Position numbers and translations under genes: made by a program. A stretch of DNA of 28,547 nt from Chersky-299 sp963749535 (GTDB taxonomy: Bacteria; Actinomycetota; Thermoleophilia; RBG-16-64-13). The stretch is from assembly GCA_963749535.1 (NCBI GenBank), contig CAVVNF010000011.1, positions 1-28,547 on the forward strand, read 5' to 3'. Shown one piece after another: positions 7,274 to 15,145 of this stretch. Numbering within the stretch: position 1 is the stretch's first letter; each line of letters starts with the position of its first letter. The notes beneath the pieces are model-generated. The model was given only the letters and a program-made list of their open reading frames with translations, was not told where the DNA came from and searched no databases.

Positions 7274-10003
7274 TCAGGCCTCGCGGATCGCGGAAGGCCG
7301 GACGTCCAGAACGAGTCTTACCTTCTGCAAAAGGGTCTCCGGAGTGAATGGCTTCTCCAAGAAGTCGATGCCTTCATCCAAGCGGCCGTTGTGGACGACG
7401 AAGTCCCTGGTGTAGCCGGACATATAGAGGACCTTGAGGCTCTGGTATCGCTGACAGAGCACCTCGGCCACTTCGCTCCCGTTGACGCCGCCCGGCAGTA
7501 CCACATCGGTGAGCAGCAGTGCCGGCGGAGACTTCGCCTGGCTAAGCGCGGCATCCACGTCTCGGATAGAGCCCGCCTGAAAGACCTGGTAGCCGGCCCT
7601 TGAAAGCACCTGGGCTACCAAACGGCGCACCGGCGCCTCGTCCTCGACCACCAAGATGGCTTCTGTTCCTCTTTCCATCTCCCCCTCCAGCGGAGAATCG
7701 TCCTTCGGAACGGCAAGTGTCTGGGTGGCTGGTAAATAGACCCTGAACGTACTTCCCACTCCCGGCTCGCTCTGGACCGAGATGCTTCCCCCAGTCTGCT
7801 TCACGGTGCCGAAGACGGTGGAGAGCCCTAAACCGGTCCCCTTGCCCACCTCCTTAGTAGTAAAGAAAGGCTCGAAGACACGGGCCCTCGTCTCCTCGTC
7901 CATGCCGCGACCGGTATCGGACACGGCCAACATCACATAGCGGCCGGGCTCCACCTCCGGGTGATTGCGAGCGTCCCTCGTGTTCAACCTGACGCCCGCG
8001 GTCTCCACCGTCAAATCGCCGCCTTCAGGCATCGCGTCCCGAGCATTCAGCGCCAGATTCATGAGTACCTGTTCCATCTGGTGAGGATCGACTTCGATCT
8101 CTTCCAAATCGGGCGCCAGGAAGAAGTGGAGATCGATTTGTTCTCCCAGAGTGCGGCGAAGCAACGGCTCCATGCTTACGACGATGTCGTTCAGCTGGAG
8201 TACACGAGGCTTGAGTATCTGTCTCCTCGAGAAAGCAAGGATCTGCCGGGTGAGCCCCGCGGCTCGCTCTCCCACCTCTTTGACGTCCAAGATCAGCTCT
8301 CGATTCGGGTCCTCGGGGCTCATCGTGTGTAGGACCAGAGAACTGTTACCGATGATCGCCGTGAGCAGATTGTTGAAGTCGTGCGCGATCCCGCCCGCCA
8401 GTTGGCCCACCGCTTCCATCTTCTGGGCTTGACGGAGTTGCTGCTCGCTCTCCTTGAGCTCCTCTTCGGCCCGTTTGCGCTCAGAGATATCGACGAAGCT
8501 CTCCACGAGGTGCGGCCGGCCGTCCAGAACCAGAGACGCCACGGTCTTGATGACGGGGATGGGTACACCGTCCGCCCTGAGCAAGACGCACTCGGAGTTG
8601 TCTACGGCCTGCCCGAGGTCCGTCACGGGACATCTTCCTTCTTCTGCCGGGCAGATGCAGCGGAGACAGACCTTGCCCACGATCTCCTCGCGCGGCGCAC
8701 CTATCATCTCAGCGCCGGCTGGATTGACGCTCACGACGGTGTGGGTCTTGGGGTCGATGATCAAGATTCCCATCTGCACCGATTCCAGGATGGCTCGCAC
8801 TGTGTTTTCACTCTGCTGCAGAGCTTCCTCTGCCAGCCTGCGCTCGGTGATGTCCCGAACAAATCCAAAGACGAGATCTTCACCCCCTGACTCCACAGAA
8901 TTGGCGCTTACCTCTACGGGAAAGAGGTCGCCGCCTTTTGTTAGATGTGAAGATTCGAACGTCATCGAGCCTCGCTCTTTCAGAGCCGTGAAATGCTCTG
9001 GCCACATCTCCTTGGAAGTGTTCGGATCGAGGTCGAAAATGGTCTTGGTGAGCATCTCCTCCCGCGAGTAGCCGTGACGCCGGCACGACGATTCACTTGC
9101 GTTGACTATGCGCCCATCGCCTGCCACCCATTGGATCAGGTCGCCGGCCCGGTCTACCGTGAGTTGGGCGAGTCGAAGAGCCTCCTCAGCCCGTTTTCGC
9201 TCGGTGATGTCGGCGGCGAAGCCGAAGTTGTATTCCTTGCCCGCGAACTCCACGTAATTGACCGATGACAGGATAGGGAAGGATTCGCCGGCCTTGGTGC
9301 AGTGGATAGATTCAAAAGTCAAGAAGCCTTTCTCTTTTAGTTCGAGCCAGTGGTTGCACCACGGGTGCGGAGCCACCGGGTCGATGTCGGATACGCGCAT
9401 GGTCAGCAACTCTTCGCGCGAATAACCCAAGCGGCTGCAGGCGTGGTCGTTCACGCTCACGAAGCGGCCGTCGGGGTCCGTCCAGAACATCGAAATGCCC
9501 GCGTGGTCCACCGAGAACTGCGCGAGTTTCAAGGACTCTTCAACCTGCCTGCGGTCGGTGACGTCTCGGGAGTTCAGGACATAAGAAACGCCACCCGCTC
9601 GGCCCGGCAGCTCGCGGGCCCGCACCTCCAGCACCCGCCAGGAACCGTCTTTGTGGCGGAAACGCACTTCAGTCGACTCCGAAAGTTTGCGCCCGCCCCG
9701 GACCAGTTGCGCAAAGGTTGAATGGCTGAGATCGGTGTCATCAGGGTGGATGAAACTGAAGACACTTTGCCCGATGAACTCCTCGGGACGGTAGCCCAGG
9801 ATCGGTTCCGAAGACGGGCTCTGAAACTCGAAGATTCCAGCGCGATCGACCATGGCAACGAGATCCGAGGAGTTTTCGACCAAGGCGCGAAATCGCGCTT
9901 CGCTCTGCACTAGCTCCTCGTGCGTCCGCTTGCATTCTTCGACGTCGAGGACGAGCGCGTCCGTCCCTTTGGGCCGTCCCTTCTTCGAAATGCCGGGTGC
10001 CAT
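7274..10003 (-). CDS. Hybrid sensor histidine kinase with four PAS domains and a C-terminal receiver
   Basis: Intact 909-residue soluble hybrid kinase with no membrane segment, so it should sense cytoplasmic signals. Order: PAS1 about 37-152, PAS2 156-272, PAS3 276-392, PAS4 396-512, HisKA with phosphoacceptor H541 in GGIAHDFNNLL, HATPase about 640-760 (N653 in NLALNARDAMP, D696 in VSDTGRGMD, GKGTGLGLSTV), and receiver about 782-905 with D833 and K884 (FLEKPF). PAS2 and PAS3 look like recent duplicates (GYSREE, TFES, TK.G..FP). PAS4 contains a cysteine group, VCLRCICPAEEGRCP, at 445-459, which could bind metal or sense redox. ATG 10003 is chosen because GAGGAG lies about 5 nt upstream; an in-frame ATG at 10060 would add 19 residues but has no such site. 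The receiver may phosphorelay to another protein. No adjacent cognate regulator is present. Confidence 0.93.
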   Translation of the reverse strand: MAPGISKKGRPKGTDALVLDVEECKRTHEELVQSEARFRALVENSSDLVAMVDRAGIFEFQSPSSEPILGYRPEEFIGQSVFSFIHPDDTDLSHSTFAQLVRGGRKLSESTEVRFRHKDGSWRVLEVRARELPGRAGGVSYVLNSRDVTDRRQVEESLKLAQFSVDHAGISMFWTDPDGRFVSVNDHACSRLGYSREELLTMRVSDIDPVAPHPWCNHWLELKEKGFLTFESIHCTKAGESFPILSSVNYVEFAGKEYNFGFAADITERKRAEEALRLAQLTVDRAGDLIQWVAGDGRIVNASESSCRRHGYSREEMLTKTIFDLDPNTSKEMWPEHFTALKERGSMTFESSHLTKGGDLFPVEVSANSVESGGEDLVFGFVRDITERRLAEEALQQSENTVRAILESVQMGILIIDPKTHTVVSVNPAGAEMIGAPREEIVGKVCLRCICPAEEGRCPVTDLGQAVDNSECVLLRADGVPIPVIKTVASLVLDGRPHLVESFVDISERKRAEEELKESEQQLRQAQKMEAVGQLAGGIAHDFNNLLTAIIGNSSLVLHTMSPEDPNRELILDVKEVGERAAGLTRQILAFSRRQILKPRVLQLNDIVVSMEPLLRRTLGEQIDLHFFLAPDLEEIEVDPHQMEQVLMNLALNARDAMPEGGDLTVETAGVRLNTRDARNHPEVEPGRYVMLAVSDTGRGMDEETRARVFEPFFTTKEVGKGTGLGLSTVFGTVKQTGGSISVQSEPGVGSTFRVYLPATQTLAVPKDDSPLEGEMERGTEAILVVEDEAPVRRLVAQVLSRAGYQVFQAGSIRDVDAALSQAKSPPALLLTDVVLPGGVNGSEVAEVLCQRYQSLKVLYMSGYTRDFVVHNGRLDEGIDFLEKPFTPETLLQKVRLVLDVRPSAIREA

Positions 10004-10207
10004 CGCTACTCCTCTAGGCGGCCACCGCGGAAGATGACCCGGAAGACCGTTCAGTTTCACTGCGCGTGCTTCGCAACTGCGTTATCGGCATAAGACCGCC
10101 GCACTGTGAGCAGGCGTGAGTATCCTGCCGACGGCCTGGGCCGCCCGCTGAGTCAAGGGCTCGAGCGGGGACGCGTAGAATAGGGGTGCGGGAGCAAGAG
10201 GAGGGAC

Positions 10208-10480
10208 ATGAACTACAAGATGGGCGACATAGTATCGGTCAAGCCCGGGCGCGGCTTTTCCCCGTCGTGGCCCTTTCGGCGTTTCTGGATGCCTCACTCT
10301 GGCTTCGGCTATGGGCAGGCCAAGGGGACCGGCTCGATCGTCGAGGTGATCCCGCCCTCCCAGAAGGGGGGCATTGCCAACGCGGGCGGCTATAAGGTGC
10401 AGCTGAGGAACGGCACGTTCCACTACTACTCAGAAGCCGAACTTCGGTTGGCGCCGGACGACAAGCCGCAGGGAGGCTAG
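10208..10480 (+). CDS. Hypothetical small basic protein
   Basis: A 90-residue protein of no family I recognise, encoded divergently from the hybrid kinase (204 bp apart) and convergent with the alcohol dehydrogenase at 10612. GAGGAGGGAC immediately precedes ATG 10208, a strong translation signal. It is rich in Gly, Pro and aromatic residues (MGDIVSVKPGRGF, FRRFWMPHSGFGYGQAKGTG) and ends with YKVQLRNGTFHYYSEAELRL. Alternating hydrophobic residues around V10, V45 and Y63 suggest a small beta-barrel such as an SH3/KOW-like fold, but this is inference. No signal peptide or membrane helix is seen. A TAGAAT hexamer about 33 nt upstream of the ATG could be a -10 box. Confidence 0.65.
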   Translation: MNYKMGDIVSVKPGRGFSPSWPFRRFWMPHSGFGYGQAKGTGSIVEVIPPSQKGGIANAGGYKVQLRNGTFHYYSEAELRLAPDDKPQGG

Positions 10481-10611
10481 GGAGCACTTCAGGCGTTCGG
10501 TCGGTGAGTAACGGCCGGGCGGCCTGCTCGGCATCGTACTCGACGCGGATCGTGGCCTCTTGGGAACGTCTCCCTAAACGGCCTCCGGTGGTTAGTGTCG
10601 AAGCATCGCGC

Positions 10612-11643
10612 TCAGGGAGCCACAGCGATCTTGACCAGCGCCTTGTCGGCGACCAGCCGCTCCAAGCCCTTCTCGACCAGATCGGCCAAGGGAATGACAT
10701 CCGAGAGCATCCCCTCGGTCACGAACCGGCCGGCGGCCATGAGGTCCAGGACCTTCCGCGCCTCCTCGGCCCCGAACGCGAGAGTGGATTTGATATCCAG
10801 CTCCCTCATGGTGAGAAGCCACGGGAGCACCTGCACCGTCTCCCCGCCGGCCCCTAGGTGGAGCACCTGTCCAGCAGCCCGGGCCAAGGTCAGACACGTT
10901 TCGAACGACAGAGGGACTCCTGCGCACTCGACAACCAGGTCGGCGCCGATGCCATCGTAGAGAGTCATGATCCGATCCCTGAGCGCAGCGCCCTCTGCGA
11001 CCGGATCCAGCACCACATCGGCTCCATATCTCCGTGCCAGCTCCCGTTTCTCTTTCGACGGCTCGAGCATGGTGATGTGCCGTGCGCCCCCCGTCCGGAG
11101 GAACTGCACCGCGGCGAGACCGATCGGCCCGGCCCCGGAGAGGACCACGTTGTCACCCATCTTGAACGCCGACTGCGTGATGCCCCGATACGCCGTGGAC
11201 ACGGAGTCGAACAGAACGGCGTCTTCGAAGGAGACGTTGTCGGGGATGGGATACAGCATCTGCCGCGCGTCTTTGACCAACATGTATTCGGCCATGCCTC
11301 CGTCACGACTCAGCCCATTGGTCTGCTCGAAGCCGTTCACACAGAGCGACGGCCGGCCGTGCAGGCATTGGTAGCAGCGCGAACAGGATCCGGGCGGACC
11401 GGCAGCCACGCGATCACCAACCGCGAAGCCCTCTACGCCTTCGCCCAACTCCGCGATGACCCCCACGTTCTCATGGCCCAGGACGATCCCAGGCGGCACT
11501 TGGCCCTTGAAGTAGATGTGCACGTCGGTGCCGCAGATGCCGCAGAGCTTGATCTGCACCACAGCCTCGCCGGGGCCGGCCTTCGGGATGGGACGGTCCA
11601 CAAATCGGATGGTCTTCACCGCTTCGTACAGTGCTGCCTTCAT
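10612..11643 (-). CDS. Zinc-dependent medium-chain alcohol/polyol dehydrogenase
   Basis: Intact 343-residue MDR-superfamily dehydrogenase, predicted NAD(P)-dependent, cytoplasmic. The catalytic zinc ligands are C37 (CGICGTD) with H57/E58 (GHEN). The structural zinc site is C87, C90, C93 and C101 (CSRCYQC...C). The Rossmann motif GAGPIG is at 169-174, followed by an acidic residue (MLEPS) that favours NAD. The overall pattern is nearest to sorbitol/threonine/L-iditol-type dehydrogenases, but the substrate cannot be fixed. ATG 11643 has AAGGAGG about 7 nt upstream. It is divergent from the acetate-transporter gene at 11907 and convergent with the small gene at 10208. A second, less similar zinc dehydrogenase is at 27274-28284. 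Confidence 0.9.
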   Translation of the reverse strand: MKAALYEAVKTIRFVDRPIPKAGPGEAVVQIKLCGICGTDVHIYFKGQVPPGIVLGHENVGVIAELGEGVEGFAVGDRVAAGPPGSCSRCYQCLHGRPSLCVNGFEQTNGLSRDGGMAEYMLVKDARQMLYPIPDNVSFEDAVLFDSVSTAYRGITQSAFKMGDNVVLSGAGPIGLAAVQFLRTGGARHITMLEPSKEKRELARRYGADVVLDPVAEGAALRDRIMTLYDGIGADLVVECAGVPLSFETCLTLARAAGQVLHLGAGGETVQVLPWLLTMRELDIKSTLAFGAEEARKVLDLMAAGRFVTEGMLSDVIPLADLVEKGLERLVADKALVKIAVAP

Positions 11644-11861
11644 GCGATTCCTCCTTAGGAGGCTGCCGACGCCGACTCGATCAGTTTACCGGTGCGGCGC
11701 CAGAACTTGCCATTCATCTGCACGCCCGACGTGCAAGTCGGCGCGCCACTGTGACGCCCCGTGCCCGATCTTCGACTCCCAGAAAACCGGTCGCCAAGAT
11801 GCGAGGCACGCAGGGCGTCATCGGAACCGGCGGAGGAACTCTCCCGATATCCCCGATGCGA

Positions 11862-11867
11862 TATAGT
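11862..11867 (+). promoter_or_regulatory. Candidate -10 box for the acetate transporter gene
   Basis: TATAGT lies 39 nt upstream of ATG 11907, giving a plausible 30-35 nt leader. The sequence 17 nt upstream (CTCTCC) is a poor -35, so the call is weak or implies an activator. Confidence 0.3.
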
Positions 11868-11906
11868 CACTGGCTGGAGAATCAATTGACGGGGAGGTCA
11901 TGGTCG

Positions 11907-12512
11907 ATGGACGAGCGGGTCGGTGAGGTCACAGCGAAAGTGAAGGACGGCACGGCCAACCCCGCCCCCCTCGGACTTCTGGGCTTCGGATTGACCACGG
12001 CGCTTCTCAACATCCACAACACCGGTTATTACGGACTCGGGGCTATGATCCTCGCGATGGGCATATTCTATGGCGGTGTCGCGCAGATAATCGCGGGGAT
12101 CATGGAGTGGAGGAAGGGCAATACCTTCGGCACCACCGCCTTCCTTTCATACGGCCTTTTCTGGGTCAGCATTGTGGCGCTGCTTCTGCTTCCCGCCGGC
12201 GGCAAGCTGGCCCAGGCGACTTCGCCCGGATTGCTGGGCTGGTATTTCTTCTTTTGGGGCTTCTTCGGGATGATCATGTTCGTCGCCACGCTCAGGATCA
12301 ACGTGGCGCTCATGGTCGTGTTCGGCTCTGTGACCATCCTCTTCTACCTGCTCGCCGCGAGCAATTTCACCGGGAGCGTGGTCCTGGAGAAGGTGGCCGG
12401 CTGGGAGGGCATCGTCACCGGACTGTCGGCGATCTATGCGGGGCTGGCCCAGGTATTGAACGAGGTCTACGGTAAGATCATCGCGCCCCTGGGAACCGTG
12501 ACAAGCCGGTAG
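11907..12512 (+). CDS. Acetate/succinate transporter of the GPR1/FUN34/YaaH (AceTr) family
   Basis: Intact 201-residue membrane protein of the AceTr family, which moves acetate and succinate with protons or forms anion channels. The family signature NPAPLGLLGFG sits at about 18-28 just before the first helix. Six hydrophobic segments follow: around TTALLNIHNTG, MILAMGIFYGGVAQIIAGI, TAFLSYGLFWVSIVALLLL, LGWYFFFWGFFGMIMFVA, VALMVVFGSVTILFYLLAA and GLSAIYAGLAQVLNEVYG. ATG 11907 is chosen because GGGGAGG lies 9 nt upstream and the resulting length matches the roughly 190-210 residues usual for the family. The frame is open further upstream but that extension is hydrophilic and not family-like. 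It is divergent from the zinc dehydrogenase, so the two may respond to the same carbon source. Confidence 0.9.
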   Translation: MDERVGEVTAKVKDGTANPAPLGLLGFGLTTALLNIHNTGYYGLGAMILAMGIFYGGVAQIIAGIMEWRKGNTFGTTAFLSYGLFWVSIVALLLLPAGGKLAQATSPGLLGWYFFFWGFFGMIMFVATLRINVALMVVFGSVTILFYLLAASNFTGSVVLEKVAGWEGIVTGLSAIYAGLAQVLNEVYGKIIAPLGTVTSR

Positions 12513-12626
12513 CGCGGCGCTCGGTGCTCTTTCTCCCCAGTCCGACATCCCACCAGCCGGCGGCGAAGACACGGAATGGCGGCGTGAGGCATCCGTCCGG
12601 AAGATGCCGTGATCCGAAGCGAGCCC

Positions 12627-13423
12627 TCAGAACCCGTGCAGCGGCGTGCCCTCAAGGATCTTCTCCACCTCTTGGTAACCGGTGGGAAAGGCGTAGTTGT
12701 AGCGGGCCGGTAGCGCGAACACGTAGGTGGCGTTGCGCCCGAGTTCGCTCGGGGGTATCGGCGCAGCGCTGACGGCGAGCTTCGCTTGCTGGACCAGATC
12801 CCACTGGGCGATGGTAAACACCATGATGGGAATGTCTTGCCGCGGATTCTGAGATGTCCACTGGGGATGCCTGATGAGGAGCTCCGGGCCGAAAATGCCG
12901 TTGCTGGTGGTGCTTGAGCTCGTGTCGCCTGTGTCTATAGGAAAGCCTTGCCACTTTTGGGCCACGATCGAATAACCCTTCCAATCGGCGGGCAGTGAAA
13001 ACGTGAAACCATATTCAGTGTTCCGATACTCCACTGGGGTGGTCGAGTCGTTGACGATTGAGCCGTCGTTACTGTTGTGGAGACGCCTGTTGTCGTGGTG
13101 GCCAGGGAACTCGTGGTGGGGCGGTCGCGGTGGTGGTGGAGCTGGTTACCGGCGTGGTAGGCGAACTGGTTCCGGGCGACGGCAGGGATGACGAAACGGC
13201 AGCGCTTGGCAGCGTCCGCAGGCTGTCGACTAGTCGTGTGACTCCGAACCCCAAGCAACGCCAGCACTACTACAGCCGCGAGAACCCCGGCGCCGCGACC
13301 CAGCCGCCGCCGTTTCCGCAGGGACCTGCCTTTACGCACCACCGATTCCATGACCCCGTCTTCATCCACCTGCGGAGCCGCGTGATCCAGCGCCGCGCGC
13401 AGGCGTTCTTCTTCTCGGTCCAT
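12627..13423 (-). pseudogene. Anti-sigma-like membrane protein with Thr-rich stalk and extracytoplasmic domain, frameshifted
   Basis: Encoded directly after the ECF sigma gene with a TGATG overlap, the usual place for its anti-sigma factor. Frame one gives MDREEERLRAALDHAAPQVD, a basic stretch and a single membrane segment (GVLAAVVVLALLG, about residues 45-58). The frame then shifts near 13250 to RLVDSLRTLPSAAVSSSLP and a Ser/Thr/Pro-rich stalk, returns near 13150 to TTTTGVSTTVTTAQSSTT, and shifts again near 13040 to the outer domain YGFTFSLPADWKGYSIV, ending at 12627. The outer domain resembles PsbP/DUF1795-like folds in its opening motif, but this is tentative. With shifts repaired the protein would be about 265 residues: short cytoplasmic head, one helix, stalk, outer sensor. 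No HCxxC zinc motif is visible in the head. Confidence 0.65.
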
Positions 13424-13623
13424 CAGGCCTCCTCGAGGTAAGAGCGCAGAGCTTCCCGCGCCCGGAATAGATGTCGGTTCACGGTTCCTTCGGAAACGCC
13501 CATGAGCCTAGCGACCTGGCTGATGGAGCGGTCGTCCAGGTAGTAAAGGACGACGGCTAGGCGCTGTCGCAGGGGTAGACGAGCAAGGGCAGCGGTGATG
13601 TCCGGGTGGTCGCTCGGGCTCAT
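13423..13623 (-). CDS. ECF sigma factor, region 4 half
   Basis: This 66-residue reading frame encodes sigma region 4, which binds the -35 element: LPLRQRLAVVLYYLDDRSIS followed by the helix-turn-helix VARLMGVSEGTVNRHLFRARE. Its ATG overlaps the stop of the region 2 half (ATGA at 13620-13623), and its own stop overlaps the ATG of the anti-sigma-like gene. If one C is added to GGCATATG at the junction, the two halves become one continuous sigma factor of about 187 residues (DSGHMSPSDHP). The alternative is a true two-protein sigma with translational coupling, as known for SigO/RsoA in Bacillus. Frameshift error is more likely given the rest of the window. Confidence 0.8.
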   Translation of the reverse strand: MSPSDHPDITAALARLPLRQRLAVVLYYLDDRSISQVARLMGVSEGTVNRHLFRAREALRSYLEEA

Positions 13624-13979
13624 ATGCCCGAATCCCTGTTGCGCTCAAGACGCAGGAGCGCAGCCGCCAGCCGGCGAACGGACCGCTCGTGATCCCGAAG
13701 CCGGGAGATAGCCACTCGTGCGACCCACGTTGCCGGCGATTCGTAGCGGCTGATGCGAGACCAGCTTGCCCACAACTGCACAAAGGCCTGCTGGACCATA
13801 TCGGCAGCGAGGTCCTCATCCCCACAGGCCAGAGCAAGACTGCGGACCAGACGGCGGTAGTGGTTGTGAAAGACAGCTTCAAAACCCGCGTTGTCCGCCC
13901 TGTCTGTCGCTCGCGCGGCTGACCCTACCATGCGGACCGAATCCGGCCCAACGCCAAGAGTTCTATCTGCAACCACCAT
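13620..13979 (-). CDS. ECF sigma factor, region 2 half
   Basis: This 119-residue frame encodes sigma region 2, which binds core RNA polymerase and melts the -10 element: FEAVFHNHYRRLVRSLALAC, DEDLAADMVQQAFVQLWASW and RYESPATWVARVAISRLRDHER are standard ECF sequence. ATG 13979 has TGAGGGG about 7 nt upstream. It ends in TGA overlapping the ATG of the region 4 half. A GGAACC-N16-GTC element 75-100 nt upstream is the form of promoter recognised by many ECF sigmas, so the gene probably controls itself. The downstream membrane protein would hold it inactive until a surface signal is sensed. Taken alone this half could not recognise a -35 box. Confidence 0.85.
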   Translation of the reverse strand: MVVADRTLGVGPDSVRMVGSAARATDRADNAGFEAVFHNHYRRLVRSLALACGDEDLAADMVQQAFVQLWASWSRISRYESPATWVARVAISRLRDHERSVRRLAAALLRLERNRDSGI

Positions 13980-14053
13980 CCAGTTCCCCTCATGTGACCC
14001 CTCTGGGATTTGATCGACCCAATGCTACACACGCCGCAGGGTCTGTTTTCCTT

Positions 14054-14078
14054 GACATGCGCACACCATCAGGGTTCC
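14054..14078 (-). promoter_or_regulatory. ECF-type promoter upstream of the sigma operon
   Basis: On the - strand GGAACC (14078-14073) is followed after exactly 16 nt by GTC (14056-14054). This matches the general ECF pattern of GGAAC-N15-17-GTC/GTT and lies about 75 nt before ATG 13979. It suggests positive autoregulation. Confidence 0.55.
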
Positions 14079-14510
14079 ATGATATTCATGTCGGAATATA
14101 AAAGTGTGTGAGCTGCGAGGTGATTGGGGGGCATCCGCAGCCCACACACTAGGGGGGATCTACCCCGGCGGGGGGTAGAGAGGGGATCCGCTGGGATGTT
14201 CGGGGTCGTTTGCCCGTGCGCAACTCGTAGCGAGCCGGCGCTCAGCCGAGCTGTGAGGAAGGAGTTCAGCTTTACCTTGGCGATCCGTGCTGTTGCTCCC
14301 CGGTCGCTCGAGGTCCTGGCCGACTCTGACGCCGCCGGCGTCCTCGATGCCTTTGTCTTCCGCATCTGAAGTCTACCTTAGTGCTACCAGACGGGACAAG
14401 TAATCTGCCATGAGGCCGCACCGGTGTCCCGCTTGGTGGTGCATGGCTTCCGTCAGGCGGGAAGAGGCTGCGGGCTGCTTGCTCGGGTGGCTGGCAGGAG
14501 CGGCTGGGTC
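14079..14510. other. Gene-poor stretch between the sigma operon and the TetR gene
   Basis: No convincing gene. It holds a perfect inverted repeat CTACCCC (14160-14166) / GGGGTAG (14172-14178), loop GGCGG, with G-runs just before it (14126-14131 and 14152-14157). Two open frames of 81 and 98 codons cross 14069-14369 on opposite strands, but neither shows family features or a good ribosome site. Confidence 0.4.
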
Positions 14511-15068
14511 TTACACGCCCAGCAGATCGTTTATCGCGTCGATCAGAAGGGGCTGGAGCTCTTCCGCCGGCACTCGGCTGAATCCGCCGCCGGCAGACGA
14601 TGCGACAACACCCACCACGAGACCGATCGACCCAGCGATGCGAACTCTGTCCACCAATGGCATCGACTCGTCGGAGAGCATGGCGTTCATTCGCTCGTGC
14701 ATGGCGAGGTGGAAGTCCATCTCCCCCGGAACGTGTGCCACTAGGGCGTGGATCGTGGCCTGGTTGTTCTCGATAAGCTCGAAGAGTCTGCGCTGCGGTA
14801 GTATCACCTCGACGAAGGCCGCCCACTTCTTGGCCCATGTCGCGCGGCTCGGTCGGTCTTCCATCGCCTCTGCCCATTGCTTTCCGAAGCTGACAAGCGG
14901 CTCCATGAGGGTCTTGAGGATCTCCTCTTTGCTCGAGAAGTGGTAGTAGAGCGCGGCTTTGCTGACGCCGACCTTTTCGGCGACCTCTCGCAGCGACACC
15001 TTGTCGTAGCCCTCGTCCGTGAACAGCTCGAGGGCGACGTTGAGGATGCGATCTCTGGTCTCGTTCAT
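14511..15068 (-). CDS. TetR-family transcriptional repressor
   Basis: Intact 185-residue TetR-type regulator. The N-terminal helix-turn-helix is canonical: RDRILNVALELFTDEGYDKV, LREVAEKVGVSKAALYYHFS and KEEILKTLMEPL (about residues 5-55). The C-terminal ligand domain is variable, as usual, and helical. It is divergent from a DrrAB-type drug exporter with 77 bp between start codons, and a near-palindromic site fills part of that gap, so it most likely represses both itself and the exporter until a drug binds. No ribosome site precedes ATG 15068. Instead a TAGAAT -10 box ends 6 nt before the ATG, so the mRNA is probably leaderless, a common actinobacterial feature. Confidence 0.92.
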   Translation of the reverse strand: MNETRDRILNVALELFTDEGYDKVSLREVAEKVGVSKAALYYHFSSKEEILKTLMEPLVSFGKQWAEAMEDRPSRATWAKKWAAFVEVILPQRRLFELIENNQATIHALVAHVPGEMDFHLAMHERMNAMLSDESMPLVDRVRIAGSIGLVVGVVASSAGGGFSRVPAEELQPLLIDAINDLLGV

Positions 15069-15074
15069 TTCTAT

Positions 15075-15080
15075 ATTCTA
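15075..15080 (-). promoter_or_regulatory. -10 box of the leaderless TetR gene
   Basis: On the - strand TAGAAT (15080-15075) is followed by six bases and then ATG 15068, placing the transcript start at or next to the start codon. The expected -35 position reads GTGCAA, which is weak. Confidence 0.5.
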
Positions 15081-15081
15081 C

Positions 15082-15110
15082 TTGACGGTCGGTAGATTTG
15101 CACGTATCCT
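15082..15110 (+). promoter_or_regulatory. Sigma-70-type promoter for the ABC exporter
   Basis: TTGACG (15082-15087) is followed after exactly 17 nt by TATCCT (15105-15110), 36 nt before GTG 15146. The spacer contains ACGGTCGGTA (15085-15094), an inverted copy of the TetR half-site found downstream, so repressor binding would block polymerase. Confidence 0.65.
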
Positions 15111-15126
15111 ATGCTCATGTTGACTG

Positions 15127-15140
15127 ACCGACCGGTAGGT
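15127..15140. promoter_or_regulatory. TetR operator, near-palindrome
   Basis: The 14-mer ACCGACCGGTAGGT is symmetric about CCGG except for one base pair position (G/T at the fourth place). The pattern ACCGACCGGT is typical of TetR-family operators. It covers the ribosome-site region of the exporter gene and ends 5 nt before its GTG. Confidence 0.6.
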
Positions 15141-15145
15141 GAAAT

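Noticed and set aside
14053..14058. TTGACA on the + strand as a -35 box
   Set aside because: No -10 box at 16-18 nt and no convincing + strand gene follows; it overlaps the better-supported ECF-type promoter on the - strand.
14069..14369. Open frames on both strands (81 and 98 codons) in the gap before the TetR gene
   Set aside because: They overlap each other, lack recognisable domains and one crosses the likely ECF promoter.
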